Of a stretch of 64,000 nucleotides of DNA, positions 7,893 to 15,510 are shown piece after piece; the stretch's first letter is position 1; each line of letters opens with the position of its first letter. The stretch covers positions 1 to 64,000 of the forward strand of contig JADFCY010000001.1 in NCBI GenBank assembly GCA_018263335.1, written 5' to 3'. The notes under the pieces are model-generated. The model saw only the letters and a list, made by a program, of their open reading frames with translations. It was not told the origin of the DNA and did not search any database. The translations under genes were made by a program, and so were the position numbers. The stretch comes from Methanolinea sp. GTDB lineage: Archaea > Halobacteriota > Methanomicrobia > Methanomicrobiales > Methanospirillaceae.

Positions 7893-9128
7893 ATGACGGC
7901 GCACAAGATCCTTCTCCTCGTCCTCGACGGCATCTCGGACCGCCCGTGCCCGGAACTTGGGATGCGGACTCCTCTCCAGGCGGCACTCACCCCGGTGCTT
8001 GACCGGATGGCGAGTGACGGCATATGCGGAATCATGGACACCATCGGCCCTGGGATCCGTCCTGGCTCGGATACCTCGCACCTGAGCCTGCTCGGCTATG
8101 ACCCCTACAGGTACTATACGGGCAGGGGTCCGCTCGAGGCAGAGGGGAGCGGAATCCGCATGGAGGCCGGGATGATCGGCTTTCGCTGCAACTATGCCAC
8201 GCTTGACGGGGAGGGCAGGGTCACCGACCGCCGGGCAGGGAGGATCCACGGCACCGAGCCACTCTCCGCGGCCATCCAGGAGGGGGTGGACCTCTCATCA
8301 CTTGGCGTCGAGTTCCTTTTCCGGTCCGGGACCGGGCACCGCGCCGCGCTGGCATTCAGGGGGGAGGACCTTGGGGTCGCGGTCACGTCGAACGACCCAA
8401 AGAAGGACGGGGTGCCTCCGCTCCCGTTCTCTGCCCGGGACGGCACCGACGCTGACAGGAAGACTGCGCGGGCATTGCAGGAATTCGTCCGCCAGGCAGA
8501 AGAGATATTGAAGGACCACCCCCTCAACGCGACGCGGGTGGCGCAGGGTCTCTCCCCCGCGACCACCGTCCTCATCCGCGGCGCGGGGAGGATGGGGCAC
8601 TTTGAGCCATTCTCCTCACGGTACGGCCTCAAGGGGTGCGTCATCTCTGCAGCTGCCCTCATCGCAGGAATAGGGACCGCAGTCGGCCTTTCCAGGGTGG
8701 AGGTCCCGGAGATCACCGGGTCGGCAGACACCAACCTTGCCGGGAAGGTCCGGGCTGCCATCGATGCCTTGAGGACCGCGGACTTCGTGCTGGTAAACAT
8801 CAAGGGTGCCGACGAGGCAGGGCACGACGGGAAAGCCCGGGCGAAGATGATGTTCATTGAGCGGATCGATTCGGCCCTGGTACCGCTCATCGGCCTCGAG
8901 GACTGCATCGTTGCCATCTGCGCAGACCATTCCACGCCGTGCAGCGTCAAAGACCACAGCGCAGACCCCGTGCCCCTCCTCATCTGCGGCGAGGGAGTCA
9001 GGGTCGACCGCGTGACTCACTTCGACGAGGTCTCCTGCGCCGAGGGAGGCCTCCACCGGATCTCCGGTGGCTCGCTGATGCCAATCCTGCGGGACCTGAT
9101 CAACCGGTCCCCAAAATACGGAGCCTGA
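7893..9128 (+). CDS. apgM: 2,3-bisphosphoglycerate-independent phosphoglycerate mutase, archaeal type
   Basis: Encodes 411 residues of the alkaline-phosphatase superfamily. LLLVLDGISDRP at the N-terminus carries the first metal-binding Asp, GSDTSHLSLLGYDP supplies the catalytic serine region, and the C-terminal ADHSTPCSVKDHSADPVPLL has the paired metal ligands DHS and the family DHSADP motif. It interconverts 3- and 2-phosphoglycerate in glycolysis and gluconeogenesis, using two divalent metal ions. Length and motif order are typical of ApgM. The next gene starts seven bases later, suggesting co-transcription. Confidence 0.93.
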   Translation: MTAHKILLLVLDGISDRPCPELGMRTPLQAALTPVLDRMASDGICGIMDTIGPGIRPGSDTSHLSLLGYDPYRYYTGRGPLEAEGSGIRMEAGMIGFRCNYATLDGEGRVTDRRAGRIHGTEPLSAAIQEGVDLSSLGVEFLFRSGTGHRAALAFRGEDLGVAVTSNDPKKDGVPPLPFSARDGTDADRKTARALQEFVRQAEEILKDHPLNATRVAQGLSPATTVLIRGAGRMGHFEPFSSRYGLKGCVISAAALIAGIGTAVGLSRVEVPEITGSADTNLAGKVRAAIDALRTADFVLVNIKGADEAGHDGKARAKMMFIERIDSALVPLIGLEDCIVAICADHSTPCSVKDHSADPVPLLICGEGVRVDRVTHFDEVSCAEGGLHRISGGSLMPILRDLINRSPKYGA

Positions 9129-9134
9129 AGAGCC

Positions 9135-9998
9135 ATGCCTGCCATCACCCCCCCGCACGAAACCCTCGTCTCGAAGGTCTTTGAACTGCCCGAAGTACGG
9201 TGCATCGAGCCCGCGTTCGCAGACCTGCCGCACGACACCTTCACCGCATGGATGGAGGAACTTCCCGCCGACCAGGGACGGCTCCTCGTCGACGAGGACT
9301 CCGACCCGCTGGCAATGGCCTTCCACACCGGCCAGGGCTGGCTTGCCGGCTCCCTTCACCTTCGGGAACCGACGCTTGCGCTGATCGAGCACTTCGAGGA
9401 ACTCAACGGCGACATCTTCCAGGAGGACCGCGCTGTCTGGGAGGAGGCCGTCAGGGAGTATTACAGCCTCATTTTGATGGAGACGACCTCTCCAGCACTC
9501 GAAGACCTCAACCCCGCAAGGACCGGCCAGGTCCGTGACCTGATCTCGGAGTGCTGGGGGGAGCGGGCGGGAGTCTCCTGCCTCGACTGCGGGTGCGGTT
9601 CAGGTCTCGGGTCGCTCCTGCTGCGGGAGTGCGGGATGCGCCCGCTCTCCTACGACAACGATGCAAGCCTCCTCTCACTCGGCCTCTCCAGGGGCAGGCT
9701 TCTCCCCGGCGAGACCATGTGCATCGATGCGACATATGCAAGCCGGTACTGCAAGGGAGCAGAGGCTGGGCTCGGCCTCATGTTCGGCGAGATCAATGCG
9801 TTCAACGAGCAGGAATGGGAGATGATCACCGCCGAGCTCCTGGCGCTCACGAAGGACTGCCTTATCACGGTCGGAACCGAGCGGGAGGCGCGTCTTATCC
9901 GGTCCTGGGCGGAGGCCAGGAGGTTCCGGGCGGAAGTCCGGGAGAATGCCCGCGATCCCATCTATGACCGCTGGGTCTGCCTGATCGAGCGGGAATGA
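9135..9998 (+). CDS. Class I SAM-dependent methyltransferase-like protein of unknown role
   Basis: Encodes 287 residues. The C-terminal half has a glycine-rich nucleotide loop, CLDCGCGSGLGSLLL, followed by YDND at the end of the next strand, as in class I methyltransferases. The N-terminal 130 residues match no domain I recognise. No catalytic motif of a particular methyltransferase type (such as NPPY) is visible, so the substrate is unknown. It lies directly between apgM and a PH-like membrane protein and overlaps neither; spacing of six and one bases suggests an operon. Confidence 0.65.
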   Translation: MPAITPPHETLVSKVFELPEVRCIEPAFADLPHDTFTAWMEELPADQGRLLVDEDSDPLAMAFHTGQGWLAGSLHLREPTLALIEHFEELNGDIFQEDRAVWEEAVREYYSLILMETTSPALEDLNPARTGQVRDLISECWGERAGVSCLDCGCGSGLGSLLLRECGMRPLSYDNDASLLSLGLSRGRLLPGETMCIDATYASRYCKGAEAGLGLMFGEINAFNEQEWEMITAELLALTKDCLITVGTEREARLIRSWAEARRFRAEVRENARDPIYDRWVCLIERE

Positions 9999-9999
9999 G

Positions 10000-10491
10000 A
10001 TGGCAGATCGCTCCTCCTCCGTTTCGCGAAACTTCGAGCGCCTGCCCGAAGGGGAGCTCCTCTTTACCCCTTCCCCCCGACTCCGGGCATTCTTCCTTTT
10101 TCTTTTGATCCTCGTTGTCTGGATCGGCATCCTCCCCTGGTTCATCCTGGCCGCAGGAACCCTTCCCAGCCACCTGACACTCACTCTGGTACTCCCGCTC
10201 CTTGTCGTCATACTCGCGGTGCGATGGTACATCCCGAAGTACTGGGCGTCCATCAGGTTCCGGTTCACTGCGACTGAGATAGTCTGCGAGAAGGGCGCCT
10301 GGCGGGTGAAGAGACAGGTGGTCCCGTATTCAAGGATAATGGGCATCGAGATCAAATGCGGGCTGGTCTGCCGTTCCCTGGGGATCGCGAACGTGCACCT
10401 GGTGCTCGATGACGGCGGCATCATCAATCTTCCGGGAGTGGAGGACCCCGCAGAGATACGGGATATCCTGGATGAGAAAATCTCAGGATGA
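10000..10491 (+). CDS. PH-domain (bPH2/DUF304) membrane protein
   Basis: Encodes 163 residues. Two hydrophobic helices (about 29-50 and 58-76) are followed by a bacterial-type PH-like domain with the typical FRFTATEIVCEKGAWRVK and PYSRIMGIEI segments. Such proteins sit in the cytoplasmic membrane; their role is unclear. The ATG starts one base after the stop of the methyltransferase-like gene. Confidence 0.75.
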   Translation: MADRSSSVSRNFERLPEGELLFTPSPRLRAFFLFLLILVVWIGILPWFILAAGTLPSHLTLTLVLPLLVVILAVRWYIPKYWASIRFRFTATEIVCEKGAWRVKRQVVPYSRIMGIEIKCGLVCRSLGIANVHLVLDDGGIINLPGVEDPAEIRDILDEKISG

Positions 10492-10662
10492 AATGGCTTG
10501 ATCCGGGGGTATGCAGTCCCTGAATCAAAGAAATGAACAGGGGAGCAAATGCGGAGAATTAGAAGGAACAGGGTGAAATCGCTTCGATTACATATGTATC
10601 CCTTCCGGTTCGCGGTTTGCACAATTAAAAGAAATTGGAGAAGTCGTTCTCTCGGATCTTTT

Positions 10663-11100
10663 CTATCCAGGGAGATACACGTGCGGAATCCATGGCGTGT
10701 CGCAATAGTATCCATCGATGTATGCTACCGACATTGGGATCCGTATAGGCCCGACAGGATCGATGGGAATCCAGCATGCGTCAGGCTCTGAAGTACTCTT
10801 ATGAAGCCCCAGCCCAATGTTCCGGTGCAAGCTGTCAAGAGAGATCCCCATCGGCAACCGCGTCACATGCAGGTATGAGGTAAACTGCGTGGATGTCGCC
10901 TTCGTGTTTTTGACAATTGAAGGACCCCCGATAGGAATGGAGGTTGGAGAGGTGTCCCGGGGGCTGTCAAATGAAGGAAAAGAGAGTAGACTGCGTGAAT
11001 CTTGCAGGAATGATGGTGCGGGGATGGCCCCAGACACAGCAGGAACTGTTGCAAGACACAGAATGATACAAAGGGACACCAGCAGCCCATGACTTTTCAT
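10663..11100 (-). CDS. Small secreted protein of unknown function
   Basis: Encodes 145 residues with a clear N-terminal signal peptide (GLLVSLCIILCLATVPAVSGA) and probable cleavage after the alanine-rich end. The mature part is short, rich in Ser, Pro and Ile, without recognisable motifs. The start ATG has no strong ribosome binding site. It follows the terminator of the helicase operon on the same strand, so it probably has its own promoter. The signal peptide is the main reason to accept it as a gene. Confidence 0.55.
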   Translation of the reverse strand: MKSHGLLVSLCIILCLATVPAVSGAIPAPSFLQDSRSLLSFPSFDSPRDTSPTSIPIGGPSIVKNTKATSTQFTSYLHVTRLPMGISLDSLHRNIGLGLHKSTSEPDACWIPIDPVGPIRIPMSVAYIDGYYCDTPWIPHVYLPG

Positions 11101-11161
11101 CGTGATCGGTATGTAATCGTCCGATCAAAAGAAAAACTTTCGATGCCCTGAAAATGTACAC

Positions 11162-11190
11162 GAAAAAAATGCCCGGGGAATTCCGGGGTG
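11162..11190 (-). terminator. Hairpin plus T7 terminator of the helicase operon
   Basis: On the minus strand CCCGG and CCGGG pair around a short GGAATT-type loop (11172-11187) and are followed by seven consecutive T residues (complement of the A run at 11163-11169). It lies just after the last gene of the 15453-11198 operon. Confidence 0.6.
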
Positions 11191-11197
11191 AATGGGA

Positions 11198-11626
11198 TTA
11201 GTCGGAGAACGGATGCCTTTGGGCGATGGCATGGACGCCCAGGTACGAGACCACGACCAGGAACAATATGGTCGGCAACAGTGGAAATGACCCATTATTA
11301 TGTGTCAGCATCATGGTTGTGACCGATGAATCCAGGAGCAGCCATCCGTAATAACATGCTGCAGCCGCGGCAACATGCAGGGAATACTGTGGATATCTGA
11401 CAAGGGGACCTGCCAGCACTGCTGGGATCAACCATTTCGCAAAGAGATAAAGGCCTGCCGGCTGCCCGTCCAGTTTGAACCCGAGAACGCGGTCTTCCCA
11501 GTTGAGAATGAACACGAATAAAAAGATGAGGGTCGAGAAGGAGAGGCAGCCGATAAGGCAGTATTTGAGGAATCGATCGGGAACCCCGATGATCTTCTTA
11601 AGAACCATGACGAGCTCTTTTTTCAT
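11198..11626 (-). CDS. Small multi-pass membrane protein, unknown function
   Basis: Encodes 142 residues with about four hydrophobic helices: LIGCLSFSTLIFLFVFIL, LYLFAKWLIPAVLAGPLV, SLHVAAAAACYYGWLLL and TILFLVVVSYLGVHA. No family motif is recognised. It begins eight bases after the TPR lipoprotein gene and is the last member of the five-gene minus-strand operon. Confidence 0.65.
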   Translation of the reverse strand: MKKELVMVLKKIIGVPDRFLKYCLIGCLSFSTLIFLFVFILNWEDRVLGFKLDGQPAGLYLFAKWLIPAVLAGPLVRYPQYSLHVAAAAACYYGWLLLDSSVTTMMLTHNNGSFPLLPTILFLVVVSYLGVHAIAQRHPFSD

Positions 11627-11633
11627 TATTCAT

Positions 11634-12104
11634 TCATTGGGCCCCCAATCGTATCCTGTCCTGAATTGAGATCTCCTTCAAACCCGGAATCCCCTCGTTC
11701 CCGGGATCGAGCAAGAATGCTTTGTCGTAGCATGCGATCGCTTCGTCATACCTCCCGAGGTTGTGAAGCGAGACCCCCTTCGCCAGGTATGCGATTGAAC
11801 ATTCAGGGTCGATTGCGAGTGCCCTGTCATAATAATCGATAGCATCAGTGAACCGGCCTCCGTTCGCGTTGCATTGCACGCCTTGGATAAGGAATTCCTT
11901 TGCCTCGGGATAAGGGGTCTCGATCTCGTCCGGGTTTACCGCCATCGCGATAACCCGTGACCCTATCGTCATATTTAAAATTTCCGGTGCCGGGAGTCCC
12001 GGGCCTGTCCCCTGTGAACAGGCAGGCTGTGCGGTGTGCGCAAGGCAACCGCATGCCAATACAATGAGCACAATGGCGAGAACTGGCAGGATGATGCGCA
12101 ACAT
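11634..12104 (-). CDS. TPR-repeat lipoprotein
   Basis: Encodes 156 residues. A signal sequence ends in the lipobox LACGC, so the protein is likely lipid-anchored outside the cell. The second half holds tetratricopeptide repeats: GGRFTDAIDYYDRALAIDP, then AYLAKGVSLHNLGRYDEAI and CYDKAFLLDPG. TPRs mediate protein-protein contacts. It starts four bases after the helicase stop codon, an odd association of a surface protein with a nucleic-acid helicase operon. Confidence 0.8.
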   Translation of the reverse strand: MLRIILPVLAIVLIVLACGCLAHTAQPACSQGTGPGLPAPEILNMTIGSRVIAMAVNPDEIETPYPEAKEFLIQGVQCNANGGRFTDAIDYYDRALAIDPECSIAYLAKGVSLHNLGRYDEAIACYDKAFLLDPGNEGIPGLKEISIQDRIRLGAQ

Positions 12105-12108
12105 TTCC

Positions 12109-14151
12109 TTACTTCCTCCTCTTCTTCTCCTTCTCCTTCCTGGCTTCCATCTCGGCGCACTCGAGCTCCGCCACGATCTCCACCGGGTCCTCGATCTTCT
12201 TCATCAGTTTCTGGATCTCCCCGAGGCGCTCCACTCCGATGAAGTGCTCGGCCATGACCTTCGCAAGAGGGGTAAGCACAATCCTGTCCTCCTGCCGGGT
12301 CACCAGGTCCTTTTCGCGCAGGATATCGAGGACAGGCTCCATGGTCCCGACCATCGTTTCGTTGATCCGTTCCAGGTCGGAGATCTTCCCCTGGCAGACC
12401 ACGGCGTTTGCCACGTACTCCTCCGAGCTCTGCTCGAGGTCATGCTCGGGGGCGACCTCCTCCATCTCGCCCTTCAGGAGCTTCATTGCGATCTCCTCCT
12501 CGGTGGACCCGGACGATCGGGAGTAGGAGGCGCCTGGCTCGGCCAGCACCACCACCTTCCCGAGGTCGTGGAAGTCAGGGCGGCCCGCACGGCCGGCCAT
12601 CTGGTTGAACTCCTGGACCGAGAGCCATGAGATGCCCATCGCAAGGGAGTCGAAGATCACCTGCGACGCGGGGAAGTCGACCCCCGCACCAAGCGCCGCG
12701 GTGGTGATGACGGCCTTGATCTTGCCTGAGAGAAACTTCGCCTCGATCTCACGCCGCTCCTGGGAGGTGAGGCCCGCGTGGTAAGCGGCATAACCCGGCC
12801 CCAGGGCATCGGCGATGACGTGCGTCCGGGCCCTTGCGTGGGTGAATACGATCGTCTGGCCGTGGAAGCCTTTCGAGGATACCCGGGAGTACTCCTGGGT
12901 GCAGAGGCGCTTGATCGTCGGGATCTTCTGCTTGTGCTCGACGAAGATGAGGTACCGCTCGAGGGCGACGGGCCGGTCGTCGTACCGGACGAGCGTTGCC
13001 CCCAGTTTCTTTGCGAGCACCTTCGGGACCCCGATGGTGGCAGAGAGATACAGGAACTGGGCCTTGGGGGCAAGGTACTTCAGCCTTGCGACCAGGCCGT
13101 CCAGGCGGTGTCCCCGTTCCGGGTCCTCGAGCATCTGCACCTCGTCGATCACCACCGTCCCGATTGGCGGGAGCCGCTTCCCTGACCGGATGAAGTGGTC
13201 CACCCCCTCGTACGTCCCCACGACGATGGGAGCACGGATGTTCCGGTCGCCGACCGGGGCGTTCTCGGGCAGCCTGATCCTGGCCTGGCCTATCAGGACA
13301 CCCACTCCCGCGAGCTTCCCGTATCGCTCGTCGAAGCGCTGGTACTTCTGCACCGCGAGCGCTACCAGGGGGACGAGGAAGAGCGTATGGCCCCTCCCCT
13401 CAAGGTAATTCTTCATTCCCGCCATCTCGCCGATGAAAGTCTTGCCGCTTGCCGTGGCCGAGACGATCAGGAGATGCTTTCCATGGAGCAGCCCTGCGTC
13501 GACTGCCATCTGCTGTGCCGGCATCAGCGTCCCAACGCCGGCGGCGTCGATGAACGCCCGGGGGAGGGGAAGCTCGTCGAGGCACTGGGTCTTCTGCACC
13601 GGGTGGGCATCCAGGCGGTCGAAGAGCACCTGGGAGATCTTCACTTTCTCGGGCTGGACGCTCGCGAGGACCTTTTCCATGTCGCGGTAGTTCCGAAGGA
13701 GCTCCTCGAGGTGCCCAAGCGCCTGCTTGCCCACCCGGCCCATCGTCGCAAGTTCCCTCCGCAGCTCGCGACGGGCACAGTCGAAGCAGACCTGCTCCCC
13801 GGTCGTATAGCGTATCCCGTTCTTCCGGTTCAGGGGAGTGATGCGGTCTTCCATCAGGCAGATGCGGCAGACAGAGGTATGGGTGTAGGGGATCTGGAAG
13901 TCGTGCAGGAACCCCTCGAAGGCCTCGTCCTTCTGGGTGAGGTACACGGCCGCCTTCCGGAGAGACACCACCAGTTCCTTTGAGGGGGTGAGGCGGAACT
14001 GGTGCTTGCCTCCCCACCGCACCCGGTAGTGGCCGGGCCTGTAGCCTTTTGGAGTTGCGTCGATCTCCGCAATTCCCACCGCCCGCACGTGCAGGTTCTC
14101 AAGGAAGAGGATCTTGTAATTTCCCTTCTGGGGCTGGACGATGACGTTCAT
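12109..14151 (-). CDS. Ski2-like DEAD/DEAH-box helicase with N-terminal zinc motif
   Basis: Encodes 680 residues. The N-terminal 200 residues (DUF5814-like) contain CRIC and CFDC about 25 residues apart, a likely zinc site. The helicase core follows: SATASGKT (motif I, about residue 230), DEVQ (motif II), LSAT (motif III), and QMAGRAGRP (motif VI), an arrangement of the Ski2/Hel308 branch. It is probably an ATP-dependent helicase acting on RNA or DNA; the substrate is not visible. It overlaps the upstream regulator gene by four bases (ATGA). Confidence 0.88.
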   Translation of the reverse strand: MNVIVQPQKGNYKILFLENLHVRAVGIAEIDATPKGYRPGHYRVRWGGKHQFRLTPSKELVVSLRKAAVYLTQKDEAFEGFLHDFQIPYTHTSVCRICLMEDRITPLNRKNGIRYTTGEQVCFDCARRELRRELATMGRVGKQALGHLEELLRNYRDMEKVLASVQPEKVKISQVLFDRLDAHPVQKTQCLDELPLPRAFIDAAGVGTLMPAQQMAVDAGLLHGKHLLIVSATASGKTFIGEMAGMKNYLEGRGHTLFLVPLVALAVQKYQRFDERYGKLAGVGVLIGQARIRLPENAPVGDRNIRAPIVVGTYEGVDHFIRSGKRLPPIGTVVIDEVQMLEDPERGHRLDGLVARLKYLAPKAQFLYLSATIGVPKVLAKKLGATLVRYDDRPVALERYLIFVEHKQKIPTIKRLCTQEYSRVSSKGFHGQTIVFTHARARTHVIADALGPGYAAYHAGLTSQERREIEAKFLSGKIKAVITTAALGAGVDFPASQVIFDSLAMGISWLSVQEFNQMAGRAGRPDFHDLGKVVVLAEPGASYSRSSGSTEEEIAMKLLKGEMEEVAPEHDLEQSSEEYVANAVVCQGKISDLERINETMVGTMEPVLDILREKDLVTRQEDRIVLTPLAKVMAEHFIGVERLGEIQKLMKKIEDPVEIVAELECAEMEARKEKEKKRRK

Positions 14152-14957
14152 GGGGCGATCAGGTCATGGAGGACATACGAAAGCCCCACCCCTTCCAGCC
14201 GCTTCAGGAAATCGGTGAACTCCTCGTCCACGACAAGAATCGCGCAGTCGATGCCGTGAAACGCCGCTTCGATCACCCCTTCTCTTGCCCCGAAGAACAT
14301 GTCCGGCATCCTCCCCGCCTGCTGAAGGGCCACGTAGCCTTCGAGCCCGACGGCAGCGACCACGCCCACGCCATCAATGACTTCAAGGAGCCGGTCCCTC
14401 TTCACCTTCCGTGACCCTCCCTTCTGGATACGGGGGACCTTGCAGACATGGACCACCCCTTCGGTATGGTCTATCAGCCCTGAGAGCCGGGCGACCCCGA
14501 CGTCCTCCCCGGGTCTTGCATCCATCACCACCGTTCCCATGGCGTTCCGGGGCTCTTTCGAGGCATAGAGCCACCCGTGCTCCATGTAGAGGCCCACCTG
14601 GTCACCCTCGACGAGGTCCTCTGCGGCAATGGCCGTCCACGTCGAGACCTGCTGGATGATGTCCCTCCTGATGTGCCGGGCATACGCCTCGAGAGCCTCG
14701 GCGTGGTTGAGAATCCACTCGATACCGGTCCTCGTGACGCTGTACCTGCCGCGACCCTGTGCGGCCGCCATCTCCTCGTCCACCAGTTCCCTGATGTATT
14801 CGGAGACCGCCTGCGGGGTGACCCCGAGCTTGTCGGCGATCTCCTGCTGCCTCACCGCAGGCTGGTGCTCGGCGATCTCGACCAGGATCTGCAGGCGGGT
14901 CACTTCGCGCTTGCTTCGGAGAATCGACGACAGGGGGTCCTTACTGGCTTCGTTCAA
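14148..14957 (-). CDS. MarR-like winged-helix regulator (DUF7839-type)
   Basis: Encodes 269 residues. Residues 15-75 form a winged helix-turn-helix (VRQQEIADKLGVTPQAVSEYIREL). The remaining 190 residues have a conserved archaeal domain with GDQVGLYMEHGWLYA and a C-terminal alpha/beta segment (DCAILVVDEEF) that may bind a ligand. Its gene overlaps both neighbours, so it is translationally coupled to the helicase. Target genes are unknown. Confidence 0.75.
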   Translation of the reverse strand: MNEASKDPLSSILRSKREVTRLQILVEIAEHQPAVRQQEIADKLGVTPQAVSEYIRELVDEEMAAAQGRGRYSVTRTGIEWILNHAEALEAYARHIRRDIIQQVSTWTAIAAEDLVEGDQVGLYMEHGWLYASKEPRNAMGTVVMDARPGEDVGVARLSGLIDHTEGVVHVCKVPRIQKGGSRKVKRDRLLEVIDGVGVVAAVGLEGYVALQQAGRMPDMFFGAREGVIEAAFHGIDCAILVVDEEFTDFLKRLEGVGLSYVLHDLIAP

Positions 14958-15453
14958 GGAGAACCAGCCCCTGTCCCTTCACGTCGAGGTGGGGGATCCG
15001 TTTTGCCAGTCCCTTGATGAAGACAGGGTTGACCCCGAACTTCCGGGCGATGTCGTTGATGGAGGTATTCCCGGAACGCAGCTCCTCCTCGACATTCTCG
15101 GCCATGCACCTGAGGTGCTCGTCATTTGAGACGGCGATGAAGAGGAGATCGGAGAGGTCGCCGAAGTTGCACTGGAAGTTAGCCCTGAACTTATTGTAGG
15201 AGGCCCGGTACTCCTTGACCGGTTTCTGCCCGGGAACCGGCATCCTCCATTTCTCCTCGACAAGGCTCCCTTTTTTTAGCACCATGAGGCATTGCCCCAC
15301 GTCCCCCTCGGCCATCTGATCCAAGAGCTCCTCCTCGGTCATCCAGGACTTGTTCAACAGATCGTACACCTGCTTATAGGTCGCATTATGGAACGTGATA
15401 AGCAGAGGAACAAGATCGACTGGATCGTTGACTATCCTGATATGGCCGCTCAC
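14941..15453 (-). CDS. Winged-helix transcriptional regulator (ArsR/TrmB-like)
   Basis: Encodes 170 residues. The first 90 residues fit a winged helix (LLITFHNATYKQVYDLLNKSW, then EEELLDQM). A second helix-turn-helix-like segment, NTSINDIARKFGVNPVFIKGLAKR, lies near the C-terminus. It resembles the short archaeal regulators encoded next to DUF5814 helicases. It is the first gene of the operon running to 11198 and shares a 57-base intergenic region with the divergent hypF. Confidence 0.7.
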   Translation of the reverse strand: MSGHIRIVNDPVDLVPLLITFHNATYKQVYDLLNKSWMTEEELLDQMAEGDVGQCLMVLKKGSLVEEKWRMPVPGQKPVKEYRASYNKFRANFQCNFGDLSDLLFIAVSNDEHLRCMAENVEEELRSGNTSINDIARKFGVNPVFIKGLAKRIPHLDVKGQGLVLLERSQ

Positions 15454-15467
15454 TGGTAAAACCCTAG

Positions 15468-15495
15468 TATTATATGGCGTGATAAATCAATAAAT
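15468..15495. promoter_or_regulatory. Shared divergent promoter region of hypF and the helicase operon
   Basis: The 57-base spacer contains TATTATAT and AATCAATAAATC, the only A+T-rich boxes available for both directions. The TATTATAT box is about 35 bases before the hypF ATG at 15511, so hypF mRNA would have almost no leader. Direction of each box is inferred. Confidence 0.45.
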
Positions 15496-15510
15496 CTTTG
15501 TTTGAACGGC

